Source of the DNA: Alkaliflexus imshenetskii DSM 15055
GTDB lineage: Bacteria; Bacteroidota; Bacteroidia; Bacteroidales; Marinilabiliaceae
Direction of reading: 5' to 3'
Assembly: GCF_000517065.1 (NCBI RefSeq)
Contig: NZ_KI912105.1
Coordinates: 2,815,664 to 2,879,583, forward strand
DNA: 63,920 nucleotides
In this document: positions 55,207 to 63,920 of the stretch, one piece after another
Numbering within the stretch: position 1 is the stretch's first letter
Layout: every line of letters starts with the position of its first letter
Program-made: the position numbers and the translations under genes
Notes under the pieces: generated by a model
The model's input: only the letters and a program-made list of their open reading frames with translations
Database searches by the model: none
Told to the model about the DNA's origin: nothing

Positions 55207-56349
55207 ATGTATTCAGAGACTCTCTTAAATGATGTCACCATTGAGCGATATAAAGGCTCTGTTCCCAATCCTGATTGGGATAATTTTGTATCACAACTTC
55301 CGGATGTCAGTTATCTCCAAACTTCTGCCTGGTCCATGGTAAATGACAATGATCCTCATCAGCAAAGTTATACGAGGGTTGTTATTAAAGAAGGAGGAGG
55401 AGTTGTAGCTGGTTTTCAACTTACAATAAGACGGTATCCAAAGGTGGGCAATATAGGATTTATAATTCAAGGCCCTTGTTTGCGTCATCCCGAGCCAAAA
55501 TATTATGACTTGATTGCAGCAAGTTTGAAGAAACTGCTTAAGTCAGAGAATCTGTTGTATTTGGCCATTTGCTTAAACTATGCGTACACCGGACTGGCAG
55601 AGCACCTTGAATCCAGGAAGTTTTTTAAAGCATTTACGGGTATGCCACCTATTATAAATACCAAGGCAACTGTTTTATTGGATTTAACACTTTCTGAAAA
55701 TGAACTTTTTGAGCAACTTGATGCAGGACGCCGACGCAACGTGCGTAAAGGTGAGAAGTTTAAGTTTGATACCCGGTTGGGAACGCGCGAGGATATTTCC
55801 ACATTTTACAGTCTCATGCTTCATACCTGCAACCAGCGTGGTGTTGAGCCCTTAATTGAGAACGTCGATTATTTCTATTCGGTTTGGGATCTTTTTCATG
55901 CCAAAGGATGGGTTACCCTGCACATGGCTGAGGTAGAAAATAGATGCATCTGTTCAACTTTTTGCTATCATTTGGGAGATACCTATCGCTCTCAACATTG
56001 GGGTTGGACCAGAGAGTTCTCAAAAGAAAGAATAGCTGAATCGTTTATCTGGAAGGATATTCTGCTGGCGAAAAATATGGGCTATAAGAAATATGACTGC
56101 GTGCAGGTAAATCCGGTGATAGCAGAGAAAATACTCTCAGGTGCCGAACTCTCAGACCAGCTCAAATCGTTACAGGATTATGGCGTGACCGATTTTAAGG
56201 TTAAATGGGGCGGCAAGCTTGTTAAGTATCCCGGAAAATATGTCATCTTTAGGAATAAATTCGTGAAATGCGGCTGCTACTTTCTTTTCAAGACAAATTT
56301 TTGTATGAAATTGGTTAAGCGAATCAAAATGATGACTGCAATGGGTTAA
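55207..56349 (+). CDS. FemAB-like/GNAT acyltransferase
   Basis: 380 residues from the ATG at 55207; codons from 55159 would add a non-family hydrophobic stretch. The N-terminal half resembles FemX/FemAB: WDNFVSQLPDVSYLQTSAWS, GGGVVAGFQLTIRRYPKVG and GPCLRHPEPKYYDLI; the C-terminal half is a GNAT-like lobe (LDAGRRRNVRKGEKFKF, RSQHWGWTREFSKERIAESF). Relatives attach amino acids from aminoacyl-tRNA to peptidoglycan or transfer acyl groups in surface polysaccharide pathways. Which applies is not decided by the sequence or the neighbours. Confidence 0.8.
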   Translation: MYSETLLNDVTIERYKGSVPNPDWDNFVSQLPDVSYLQTSAWSMVNDNDPHQQSYTRVVIKEGGGVVAGFQLTIRRYPKVGNIGFIIQGPCLRHPEPKYYDLIAASLKKLLKSENLLYLAICLNYAYTGLAEHLESRKFFKAFTGMPPIINTKATVLLDLTLSENELFEQLDAGRRRNVRKGEKFKFDTRLGTREDISTFYSLMLHTCNQRGVEPLIENVDYFYSVWDLFHAKGWVTLHMAEVENRCICSTFCYHLGDTYRSQHWGWTREFSKERIAESFIWKDILLAKNMGYKKYDCVQVNPVIAEKILSGAELSDQLKSLQDYGVTDFKVKWGGKLVKYPGKYVIFRNKFVKCGCYFLFKTNFCMKLVKRIKMMTAMG

Positions 56350-56459
56350 ATTGTTGGCAGGCATCTTTTGCATCGATGAGCGCACAATTTGTTTTTGTAT
56401 TTGATGGGTGATGTGATAAGCATTACCCACTGGAAACAATAGATTTAAGCCTGTGAGTT

Positions 56460-57308
56460 TTGATGTTGTCAAGCCTTAATTCGATGGTTTTATTTTTTAT
56501 TCCATCGTTCTTATTTCTATCTTACATCCAAAATGTTGCGATACTCTATAAATGGTTTGCTCCGGTGAAATATAAAGAAATACATACGTCTGGGATGTTA
56601 AGTGCTTTTGTTAAGTATTTTTGGACGTATGAGCATGAGCAAGATGATGTTGAATATACAATTTTGCCTGATGCGTGTTTTGATTTGGTTGTGGATTATG
56701 AGTACAATATATTGCAAAACATTTATCTTACGGGGCTTTGGACTGAACCCATAAAACTAACAGTCACAAAGGGAACCACGCTCATGGCCGTCCGTTTTAA
56801 AGTGTTGGCATCAGAATATTTGCTTAAGCGGGAAATAAAGACATTGCTAAATGGCATGACCATTCTCCCTCGGGCGTATTGGGACATTCATTTGGTCAGG
56901 AGCTTTGAGTTTGAGAAGTTTGTGGCTGAATTATCTATATTATTTACAGACACCATAAATCAACTCTCCAATCTTGATAACCGAAAAATCAAACTTACCA
57001 ACCTGGTTTATAGTGAGAACGTGATTAGCGTTAAGGAGTTATCGCAGCAGGTTGGCTGGAGCAGCAGACAGATAAACCGATATTTTAATCAGCAATTTGG
57101 ATTGTCACTAAAAACACTCCTGAATGTGGTTCGTTGCAATGCAACATACCCAGACATTGTTGCCGGAAGGCTTTATCCTGATAAAGCGTACACAGATCAG
57201 GCCCATTACATCAAGGAGATTAAAAAATATACTGCCAATGCTCCCAGTCAGCTTCAGAAAAACGAGAACGACCGATTTTTACAATTATCTGCCATAAAAT
57301 CAAAATAG
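56460..57308 (+). CDS. AraC-family transcriptional regulator
   Basis: About 282 residues; the start is uncertain because the first ~30 residues are hydrophobic and unlike the family, and no later ATG lies before residue 45. N-terminal ligand-type domain (SAFVKYFWTYEHEQDD, ILPDACFDLVVDYEYN, GTTLMAVRFKV) of the DUF6597 kind and a C-terminal AraC double helix-turn-helix (ISVKELSQQVGWSSRQINRY, FNQQFGLSLKTLLNVVRCN, DQAHYIKEIKKYTANAPSQL). Target and inducer unknown. The peptidase gene follows 30 bp downstream. Confidence 0.85.
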   Translation: MMLSSLNSMVLFFIPSFLFLSYIQNVAILYKWFAPVKYKEIHTSGMLSAFVKYFWTYEHEQDDVEYTILPDACFDLVVDYEYNILQNIYLTGLWTEPIKLTVTKGTTLMAVRFKVLASEYLLKREIKTLLNGMTILPRAYWDIHLVRSFEFEKFVAELSILFTDTINQLSNLDNRKIKLTNLVYSENVISVKELSQQVGWSSRQINRYFNQQFGLSLKTLLNVVRCNATYPDIVAGRLYPDKAYTDQAHYIKEIKKYTANAPSQLQKNENDRFLQLSAIKSK

Positions 57309-57338
57309 TTTTGTTCATTATTTTTTAATCTATTTCTG

Positions 57339-57965
57339 ATGAGGAAACTATTTTTATCGTCGTCATTTAAGGATGTTGCGGCGCTATTGGCAGATTTTGC
57401 AAACGAGGATTTGAATGGAAAAACCGTAACGTTTATTCCCACAGCAAGTAATATGGAAGCTGTTACATTTTATGTTGGTTCGGCCAGAAAAGCATTTATA
57501 AAACTCGGCATGGTAGTAGATGAGTTGGATGTGTCGAAGGCCGATTTTCATCTTATCACCGAAAAGCTGAATCGCAACAACTACATCTACGTTTCGGGCG
57601 GCAATACATTTTATCTGCTTCAGGAGTTAAAACGAACGGGTGCTGATAAAGAAATCATCAATCAGATAGAGAAGGGGAAGATATACATTGGTGAATCGGC
57701 CGGCTCCATTGTTATGGCACCTGATATAGAGTATGTTAAAATGCTGGATGATTCTGAGAAAGCATCAAATCTGGAAACTTTTTCAGCTTTAAATATGGTC
57801 GATTTCTATCCCTTACCACATTTCACAAACTTCCCCTTTAAGAAAACAGTGGAGCGCATAATCGATAAGTATCATTCTCTTTTGAAGTTATCTCCCATTA
57901 GCAACTCACAGGTTATTTTTGTTGAAGACGATAACGTGATGGTTGTAAATACACCAAATGTTTAA
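57339..57965 (+). CDS. pepE: Peptidase S51 (dipeptidase E-like)
   Basis: 208 residues. RKLFLSSSFKDVAALLADFA at the start, VTFIPTASNME, YVSGGNTFYLLQELKRTG and the nucleophile elbow IGESAGSIVMAPDIEY with Ser120, then FYPLPHFTNFPFKKTVERI containing the His of the triad. S51 enzymes include aspartyl dipeptidase PepE and cyanophycinase; the length fits PepE. Cytoplasmic. Its end lies only 50 bp from the first CRISPR repeat. Confidence 0.85.
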   Translation: MRKLFLSSSFKDVAALLADFANEDLNGKTVTFIPTASNMEAVTFYVGSARKAFIKLGMVVDELDVSKADFHLITEKLNRNNYIYVSGGNTFYLLQELKRTGADKEIINQIEKGKIYIGESAGSIVMAPDIEYVKMLDDSEKASNLETFSALNMVDFYPLPHFTNFPFKKTVERIIDKYHSLLKLSPISNSQVIFVEDDNVMVVNTPNV

Positions 57966-58014
57966 GCTATTTGGGTAATCCAGAAAATTTAATCAGCAAG
58001 CAATCACGATTTGA

Positions 58015-60617
58015 TTTTCAATTCCACTATGGTGCGGTTGGGAGAGTTGCCGTATCGAATGCCCAAGCCAATCTTACCAGATTTCAATTCCACTATGGTG
58101 CGGTTGGGAGCGATAAAACATATACTAATTTGAAGTCTTTAATACATTTCAATTCCACTATGGTGCGGTTGGGAGTTAAGAAATAGTTGTACATCACGTT
58201 TATTAACTGAATTTCAATTCCACTATGGTGCGGTTGGGAGCCTTTGCCGATAACGGAGAAATGCCACCATCCCTGATTTCAATTCCACTATGGTGCGGTT
58301 GGGAGAACAGTGTATCACGGCATTAAGAAGATGGACGATTTGTATTTCAATTCCACTATGGTGCGGTTGGGAGTATCCGTGGTCAATTAAACCTGGTTGT
58401 CCAAATACATTTCAATTCCACTATGGTGCGGTTGGGAGAGTTTCCGAAGTTTGAAGCACCTCAGATATTACTATATTTCAATTCCACTATGGTGCGGTTG
58501 GGAGTAGAAATACCTCTGTGTTTAACCTAAAGGAATCGCCATTTCAATTCCACTATGGTGCGGTTGGGAGATTATGTCTATATTTAACATCTGCTTCACC
58601 AGCAATATTTCAATTCCACTATGGTGCGGTTGGGAGGTTATTTTATACTACGAGACAACAAGGTTATCTCAGAATTTCAATTCCACTATGGTGCGGTTGG
58701 GAGGAAAACAACCCTGTCGAATTACACAAAACTAAATGATTTCAATTCCACTATGGTGCGGTTGGGAGGTCGTTCTTTTAATTCCCTCGTACAAGTCATG
58801 TTTATTTCAATTCCACTATGGTGCGGTTGGGAGCAAAGGGTTTGGTCACGATAATATTCATTATAAAATTTCAATTCCACTATGGTGCGGTTGGGAGAAA
58901 GGTGGCGGTAAGTGCTGTAACGGATACACAACTATTTCAATTCCACTATGGTGCGGTTGGGAGTTGAGCAGTTTATCGACTTGGTGGAGCCTGATGTGAA
59001 TTTCAATTCCACTATGGTGCGGTTGGGAGCCTTTGCCGATAACGGAGAAATGCCACCATCCCTGATTTCAATTCCACTATGGTGCGGTTGGGAGGTTGCA
59101 CTAACCGATGCGCTCGAATCGCTCGAAAAGTATTTCAATTCCACTATGGTGCGGTTGGGAGTCAAATTCAGTTTTGGCAGTATTTGCACCCATATATTTC
59201 AATTCCACTATGGTGCGGTTGGGAGTGTTTAACGTCTGACACGTATTTATGATAATTATCATTATTTCAATTCCACTATGGTGCGGTTGGGAGAGTTAAT
59301 CCATAGTATGTATGATAAGTATAAGGGTGATTTCAATTCCACTATGGTGCGGTTGGGAGAGGGAATTATATGTTTTTCTGTGTCTACTCACCTAAATTTC
59401 AATTCCACTATGGTGCGGTTGGGAGTTTTAAGATAAAATGCTAATAACACTAACAGTCCTTAATTTCAATTCCACTATGGTGCGGTTGGGAGTTGCAACG
59501 GCAAAAATGTACCCTCGAAATTTAGAAATTTCAATTCCACTATGGTGCGGTTGGGAGACACAGAGGTGGAGCAGAAAGGCATTATAGAACAAATTTCAAT
59601 TCCACTATGGTGCGGTTGGGAGTTTATATACTATCTTCATAGCAAGAAATTTAAATCATTTCAATTCCACTATGGTGCGGTTGGGAGAATGATTTCACCT
59701 GTGCCTCTTAGCTCTTCATCGTTATTTCAATTCCACTATGGTGCGGTTGGGAGGAGGTAGTGCCAGATAAGGAATCGACAATCAATTAAATTTCAATTCC
59801 ACTATGGTGCGGTTGGGAGGCTGGATTGGCTGATGAAAATTGCGAACTGTATTTAATTTCAATTCCACTATGGTGCGGTTGGGAGTGGAAAGGCGTAATC
59901 AAAACGCCATTTTCGTAGAGGAATTTCAATTCCACTATGGTGCGGTTGGGAGCTGAAATATTCATCGCTTACACGCATCTCAAGATAGAATTTCAATTCC
60001 ACTATGGTGCGGTTGGGAGCATGTTTTGTGCCGTAGTTGTTGCCATCATTGCCGGATTTCAATTCCACTATGGTGCGGTTGGGAGTTAACTATGTAGGAG
60101 TAACATCTGAGGTTCGTGTTTCATTTCAATTCCACTATGGTGCGGTTGGGAGTGCTCGAAGAGGCTATCAAAACATTCGGTGGCATCAATTTCAATTCCA
60201 CTATGGTGCGGTTGGGAGCTCCGAAGCATCCGTCCAGACATTCAAGTTCTTAGTGATTTCAATTCCACTATGGTGCGGTTGGGAGCGTTCTGCATATAAT
60301 TATAATTCACCTATAATATATTTCAATTCCACTATGGTGCGGTTGGGAGACTTAAACCGTTAGTTTCTAATATGTTAGTATTAACTCATTTCAATTCCAC
60401 TATGGTGCGGTTGGGAGATATCATCAAAAACAAAGCGTTCGTCATCAATTTCAAATTTCAATTCCACTATGGTGCGGTTGGGAGATTGTTAACGTGTTCG
60501 AAGGTAAATCCTACTCGCAATTTCAATTCCACTATGGTGCGGTTGGGAGCTGGAGCGACACCGCGAACAGGGAGATACAACTCTGCAATTTCAATTCCAC
60601 TATGGTGCGGTTGGGAG
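58015..60617 (-). CRISPR. CRISPR array, 40 repeats and 39 spacers
   Basis: Forty copies of a 30-nt repeat with spacers of 34-38 nt. On the plus strand the repeat begins ATTTCAATTCCACTATGG and ends TGCGGTTGGGAG. On the minus strand it begins CTCCCAACCGCACC and ends GGAATTGAAAT, which has the conserved ATTGAAA(N) 3' handle of type I-B/III-like repeats, so I read the array on the minus strand. All repeats look identical except the one at 58015-58044, whose outermost base is changed; a degenerate terminal repeat normally marks the leader-distal end, which agrees. Spacers 58241-58275 and 59030-59064 are identical. No cas gene is in the window. An IS91-like element follows the fortieth repeat. Confidence 0.98.
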
Positions 60618-60926
60618 CATCAAAAGCCCTGCGTACAATATATAGGAATATGAGCGGTCGGCACGACCCAGCGATTATTCCAGGTTGAACGACATCCCGT
60701 CTGGACTACAACTGGCAGCTATGGACTTTTTGTTGGTTTTTGATGTTTTTGGCAAGAACGCCTATGCTGCGTTCGTGCTGTTTTTAACCTTTTCGGTTAA
60801 AGAGATGAGTGGTCTTTGTGTTTCAAATGTTGAAAACCAGCTTCTTTTGGGCTTAACCCTCCCCGTCAAGGCAATACGATGCCGAACCTCATGTGAATGA
60901 AGTTTTTAAAGGGAATGTAATGTTGG

Positions 60927-62111
60927 TTACTGCAACTTATCAAAAAGCCTAGAAGGCAGATGCCCTGCGGGTGACCGAATCCTGGGCAGGGTTCTGATGA
61001 CAATCAGACGACCCGTTTTGCAATGCGGACATTTGGTTATGTCAAATCCTGTCAATCTTAAAATGCGCTCTGGAGCCGTTTCGGGCTTTTGTTTAGCTGT
61101 CATCTGGTCAATGTCAGGCTTTTCATCGGGCACAAATTGCAAATCCAGATGGAGTTTTGTGGTGTGATGATAAATACCGAACCGACGGATACGCACGTAA
61201 CCATCTGGCATAACATGCAAAGAGAATCGACGCAGAAACTCTTCTCCGTTCAGGGATACCGGTTTTATTTGTGCCCGGTCGCGGTAGTCTTTAGCCACGA
61301 AAGTGACATTTGTTGAGTCAACATTCAATATCCGCTGGTTGCTGATGGCAATGCGATGGGTGTATTGCCCCAGATACCTGATGACATGTTCGGCGCCAGC
61401 CATTGAGGGTTCGCAATAAACGACCCACTTTTTTTGATGAGCGGCTTCAATGCAGACTTTGAAGCCATCCATTGCAGATCGTCTTCGCAGTTCCCTTTTT
61501 ATGCTGTCCAGAAATTTACCTTTAAAGGCAGCATTCAACTGGTGCACCGGATAGAGATAATTTTCATATTTGCCGATGTGGCGCCATTTTCCCGACAACG
61601 AGTATCCTGCTGCCGGAACAATGCAGTGCAAGTGCGGATGCAATGAAAGGTTCTGCCCCCAAGTGTGTAACACCGCAACGGCTCCGGTTTCACAACCGTA
61701 ATGCGTGTACCCAAAGCTGCGCAGTATACCTCTGGTGGCGTGGAACAAAATATTGCAATAAAGTCTCCTGTCCCAAAGATAAATCTGGTTGAGCTCATGA
61801 GGCACGGTGAAAATGAGATGGTAGTGTTTGACTGCAAGTGTTGATTTAATCAGCTTTTCAATCCAGAGCGCCTGTTTGGTTCCCTGACACTTGGGGCAAT
61901 GTCGGTCGCGACAGCTGTTGTAACGGTAGTGTATGACTCCGCAATCATCACACACCTGCTCATGTCCACCCAAAGCGGCCGTACGGCACTGCACAAGGTT
62001 GTGAAAGACTTTGATCTGCCTGGGCGATAACGCCCCGCTCTGCAACAAACTTCCTCCAAATTGGCAAACAACATCAGCCAGTTCATGCTTGCTTTTGTAT
62101 GGCTTTTCCAT
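60927..62111 (-). CDS. IS91-family HUH transposase
   Basis: 394 residues. N-terminal zinc ribbon (GHEQVCDDCGVIHYRYNSCR, DRHCPKC), then the HUH motif HPHLHCIVPAAG and the tyrosine motif VIRYLGQYTHRIAIS, followed by a C-terminal CPHCKTGRL zinc-binding end. It nicks one strand and drives rolling-circle transposition. Its start overlaps the end of the recombinase gene by 29 bp, so the two are co-translated. It appears intact. Confidence 0.95.
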   Translation of the reverse strand: MEKPYKSKHELADVVCQFGGSLLQSGALSPRQIKVFHNLVQCRTAALGGHEQVCDDCGVIHYRYNSCRDRHCPKCQGTKQALWIEKLIKSTLAVKHYHLIFTVPHELNQIYLWDRRLYCNILFHATRGILRSFGYTHYGCETGAVAVLHTWGQNLSLHPHLHCIVPAAGYSLSGKWRHIGKYENYLYPVHQLNAAFKGKFLDSIKRELRRRSAMDGFKVCIEAAHQKKWVVYCEPSMAGAEHVIRYLGQYTHRIAISNQRILNVDSTNVTFVAKDYRDRAQIKPVSLNGEEFLRRFSLHVMPDGYVRIRRFGIYHHTTKLHLDLQFVPDEKPDIDQMTAKQKPETAPERILRLTGFDITKCPHCKTGRLIVIRTLPRIRSPAGHLPSRLFDKLQ

Positions 62112-62997
62112 AGAGTGTGTCTAAGGGGCTGTGAGGAGTGATATGCTGATACTGGGCTGTGTGAAGATAAATCATGGTTGTTGTGATGTCGGCATGACCC
62201 AAAAGCTCCTGTAAGGTTACAATGTTTAAGCCCTGCTCCAATAAATGGGTTGCATACGTGTGGCGTAAGGAGTGAAGGTTCACGTTTTTAGAGATGGTGG
62301 TTTTTTTAAGGCTTTCCCGCATAACCCAGGATAATCCTTTGACGCTGTAGCGACCGTCAGCCTCTTTGCCATTGAATAGCCAAACATGCGGATTCTCGGC
62401 TCTGAGATATTTTTTGAGCCCGATGACCATTATGGCGGACAAAGGCACAATCCGATCTTTCTTGTATTTGCTCTGGCGGATGTGGATGACCATGCGCTCA
62501 AAGTCAATATCGGATATCTTAAGGTTGATGACCTCTTGCCCCCGTAATCCGGCAGAATAGATCAGCGTAAGGATAATTCGGTGCTTAAGCAGCGTAGGTG
62601 CCGAAAATAGCATCTTTAGCTCCTGGCGGTTCAGCACAACCGGCAACTTGCTCTCTTGCTTTAATGAAGGCAAAGCAATGGCCTTTTTGTTCATGCCCAG
62701 CAAACGGTAGTAATACCTTAGGCCATAAACCATGTGCTTGAAACTGCTCCGCGAAGGAGCCTTGACATCGCGTGCCAAAGCCACCAGATACTCGTTGATT
62801 TCATCTTCGGTGACGTCTTCGGGCAGTTGTTTAAAATGGATAACAAACAGCGCTATGCGCCGAATGTAATTATTCAGAGTGCTCTGACTCTGTCCACGAA
62901 GTACCACCTGATGCTCCATCTTTAAAGCCCTGGCCTTAAACTCCGGAACAAGAACGAGGGCGCGCTCTACAATCGTTAAGGTTGTTTTCTTTCTCAT
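62083..62997 (-). CDS. Tyrosine recombinase of the IS91-like element
   Basis: 304 residues. SAM-like N-terminal DNA-binding domain (STLNNYIRRIALFVIHF) and a phage-integrase catalytic domain with the R-K-HxxR-H-Y set: YSAGLRGQEVINLK (Arg), HIRQSKYKKDR (Lys), HSLRHTYATHLLEQG, LLGHADITTTMIYLH with the catalytic Tyr. Recombinases of this kind often precede the transposase in Bacteroidetes IS91 relatives; the role in transposition is not clear. It appears intact and is transcribed first. Confidence 0.93.
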   Translation of the reverse strand: MRKKTTLTIVERALVLVPEFKARALKMEHQVVLRGQSQSTLNNYIRRIALFVIHFKQLPEDVTEDEINEYLVALARDVKAPSRSSFKHMVYGLRYYYRLLGMNKKAIALPSLKQESKLPVVLNRQELKMLFSAPTLLKHRIILTLIYSAGLRGQEVINLKISDIDFERMVIHIRQSKYKKDRIVPLSAIMVIGLKKYLRAENPHVWLFNGKEADGRYSVKGLSWVMRESLKKTTISKNVNLHSLRHTYATHLLEQGLNIVTLQELLGHADITTTMIYLHTAQYQHITPHSPLDTLYGKAIQKQA

Positions 62998-63114
62998 AAC
63001 TGCATAATTTAAAAGTGAGTAATGCAGTTATAACGGCTTGCATCTAAAAAGATTAATGCTATTTTTGAAAGAGGCTATCCCGGAGGGATTTAGTTCAACA
63101 CTATGTATAGTGCA

Positions 63115-63274
63115 ATTTCAATTCCACTATGGTGCGGTTGGGAGCTCAATTTCCTGAACAAACTTCACCACATTTCCGCATTTCAATTCCACTATGGTGC
63201 GGTTGGGAGTTAGTTGCAGCATCTCTCAATAGATTGAAGTCGTCATTTCAATTCCACTATGGTGCGGTTGGGAG
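63115..63274 (-). CRISPR. CRISPR array continued, 3 repeats
   Basis: Repeats at 63115-63144, 63180-63209 and 63245-63274, identical to those of the main array and in the same orientation, with two 35-nt spacers between them. This is the leader-proximal side of the same array, cut off by the IS91-like element. A third spacer starts at 63275 and runs into a 9-G tract (63290-63298) before the second element copy. Confidence 0.97.
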
Positions 63275-63311
63275 ATCGCAAGGATATGTGGGGGGGGGTG
63301 GCACCTGCGGT

Positions 63312-63504
63312 TGTACGGGTAGTGTATGACTCCGCAATCATCACACACCTGCTCATGTCCACCCAAAGCGGCCGTACGGCACTGCACAAGGTTGTGAAAG
63401 ACTTTGATCTGCCTGGGCGATAACGCCCCGCTCTGCAACAAACTTCCTCCAAATTGGCAAACAACATCAGCCAGTTCATGCTTGCTTTTGTATGGCTTTT
63501 CCAT
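63312..63504 (-). pseudogene. 5' fragment of the IS91-family transposase
   Basis: Starts MEKPYKSKHELADVVCQFGG as in the intact copy and matches it through CDDCGVIHY, then diverges (PYNRRCHPPP) into spacer and CRISPR repeat sequence. Only the first zinc-ribbon half remains, so no transposase activity is possible. Confidence 0.88.
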
Positions 63505-63920
63505 AGAGTGTGTCTAAGGGGCTGTGAGGAGTGATATGCTGACACTGGGCTGTGTGAAGATAAATCATGGTTGTTGTGATGTCGGCATGACCCAAAAGCT
63601 CCTGTAAGGTTACAATGTTTAAGCCCTGCTCCAATAAATGGGTTGCATACGTGTGGCGTAAGGAGTGAAGGTTCACGTTTTTAGAGATGGTGGTTTTCTT
63701 AAGGCTTTCCCGCATAACCCAGGATAATCCTTTGACGCTGTAGCGACCATCAGCCTCTTTGCCATTAAATAGCCAAACATGCGGATTCTCGGCTCTGAGA
63801 TATTTTTTGAGCCCGATGACCATTATGGCGGACAAAGGCACAATCCGATCTTTCTTGTATTTGCTCTGGCGGATGTGGATGACCATGCGCTCAAAGTCAA
63901 TATCGGATATCTTAAGGTTG
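63476..63920 (-). CDS. Tyrosine recombinase, second copy (partial, 5' end beyond window)
   Basis: The C-terminal ~147 residues of the same recombinase as at 62083-62997, nearly identical (one visible change, TAQYQH to TAQCQH near the end). The catalytic HSLRHTYATH and LLGHADITTTMIYLH are kept. The N-terminal half lies to the right of the window, so whether the gene is whole cannot be seen. Confidence 0.9.
   Translation of the reverse strand, partial: NLKISDIDFERMVIHIRQSKYKKDRIVPLSAIMVIGLKKYLRAENPHVWLFNGKEADGRYSVKGLSWVMRESLKKTTISKNVNLHSLRHTYATHLLEQGLNIVTLQELLGHADITTTMIYLHTAQCQHITPHSPLDTLYGKAIQKQA

Larger units (their letters stand above)
60654..63114 (-). mobile_element. IS91-like element interrupting the CRISPR array
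   Basis: About 2.4 kb between CRISPR repeats 40 and 41, encoding an HUH transposase and a tyrosine recombinase on the minus strand. Ends are not exact. The 36 nt 60618-60653 after repeat 40 could be a complete spacer, which would put the insertion at a spacer-repeat boundary. Hairpins lie near both ends: GGTCG-GCA-CGACC at 60656-60668, and CACTAT-GT-ATAGTG at 63099-63112. In IS91-type elements the replication origin end lies downstream of the transposase, here on the left. No target duplication was seen, as expected for rolling-circle transposition. Confidence 0.85.
63312..63920 (-). mobile_element. Second, truncated IS91-like copy (runs off the window)
   Basis: From about 63317 to the end this repeats 61924-62527 at an offset of 1393 bases with only a few differences (for example T to C at 63542). 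The transposase is cut after about 63 codons and the left, origin-side end is missing. The rest continues beyond the window. It abuts the array's third right-hand spacer at a junction with GGGGGGGGGTGG. Confidence 0.85.

Noticed and set aside
57966-58014. Possible CRISPR leader left of the array
   Set aside because: Only 49 bases to pepE, the adjoining repeat is the degenerate one, and the repeat's ATTGAAA(N) end points the other way.
57971-60653. Several short open frames with repeated ISIPLWCGWE, NSTMVRLG or FQFHYGAVG peptides
   Set aside because: They are the three-frame translations of the CRISPR repeat, which has no stop on the plus strand; spacers between them are unrelated. Not proteins.
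60685-60900. 71-codon plus-strand frame inside the IS91-like element
   Set aside because: No start context, no family, lies in the non-coding end downstream of the transposase.

Overview
The window comes from a Bacteroidota chromosome, probably Bacteroidales/Marinilabiliales-like, of moderate GC. The clues are promoter motifs of the TAnnTTTG type, few Shine-Dalgarno sites, a secreted M6 protease with a type IX secretion C-terminal domain, DUF5686, GIN-domain (DUF2807) and YfiR/DUF4154 proteins, a thiamine-regulated TonB receptor, and a Bacteroidetes-type 5S rRNA. The exact genus cannot be read from the sequence.

Layout. 1-765: end of an rRNA operon (5S and terminator), then a debris zone with three copies of a short interspersed repeat and a decayed transposase tail. 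766-8016: membrane-anchored MutS-like ATPase, DUF5686 outer-membrane protein, RluB-type pseudouridine synthase, a fragment resembling the C-terminus of a NorB-type nitric oxide reductase, and glmM. 8171-13845: efflux operon (adaptor, permease, TolC, second adaptor). 14150-22997: mdh, an unrecognised secreted protein with eight Trp-Met motifs paired with a GIN-domain lipoprotein, a beta-helix lipoprotein, an exported EEP phosphatase/nuclease, TrmH and CCA-adding enzymes, and two thioredoxins. 23116-25918: two tandem TPP riboswitches ahead of a TonB-dependent receptor. 25995-38782: RluA, panB, an uncharacterised 604-residue protein, mutS2, the M6 protease, tRNA-Thr and tRNA-Gly, and an alpha/beta-hydrolase-like protein.

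38971-54996 is a signalling island: LytTR regulator, two tandem YfiR-like periplasmic proteins, a bacterial GRAS-domain protein sandwiched between two paralogous STAS/SpoIIAA-like proteins, a Crp/Fnr regulator, a hybrid histidine kinase with two receivers and an HPt domain, a lone receiver, and a full chemosensory set (CheA, CheW, MCP, CheR, CheB). No flagellar gene is present, so the output may be gliding or a non-motility process. The GRAS triad is the best candidate here for an undescribed system.

55207-57965: FemAB-like acyltransferase, AraC-family regulator and S51 peptidase. 58015 to the end: a CRISPR array of 40 repeats, then an IS91-like element (HUH transposase plus tyrosine recombinase), then three more repeats, then a second, truncated copy of the same element running off the window. 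By its repeat motif the array is read on the minus strand, with its leader to the right and outside the window. No cas gene is visible.
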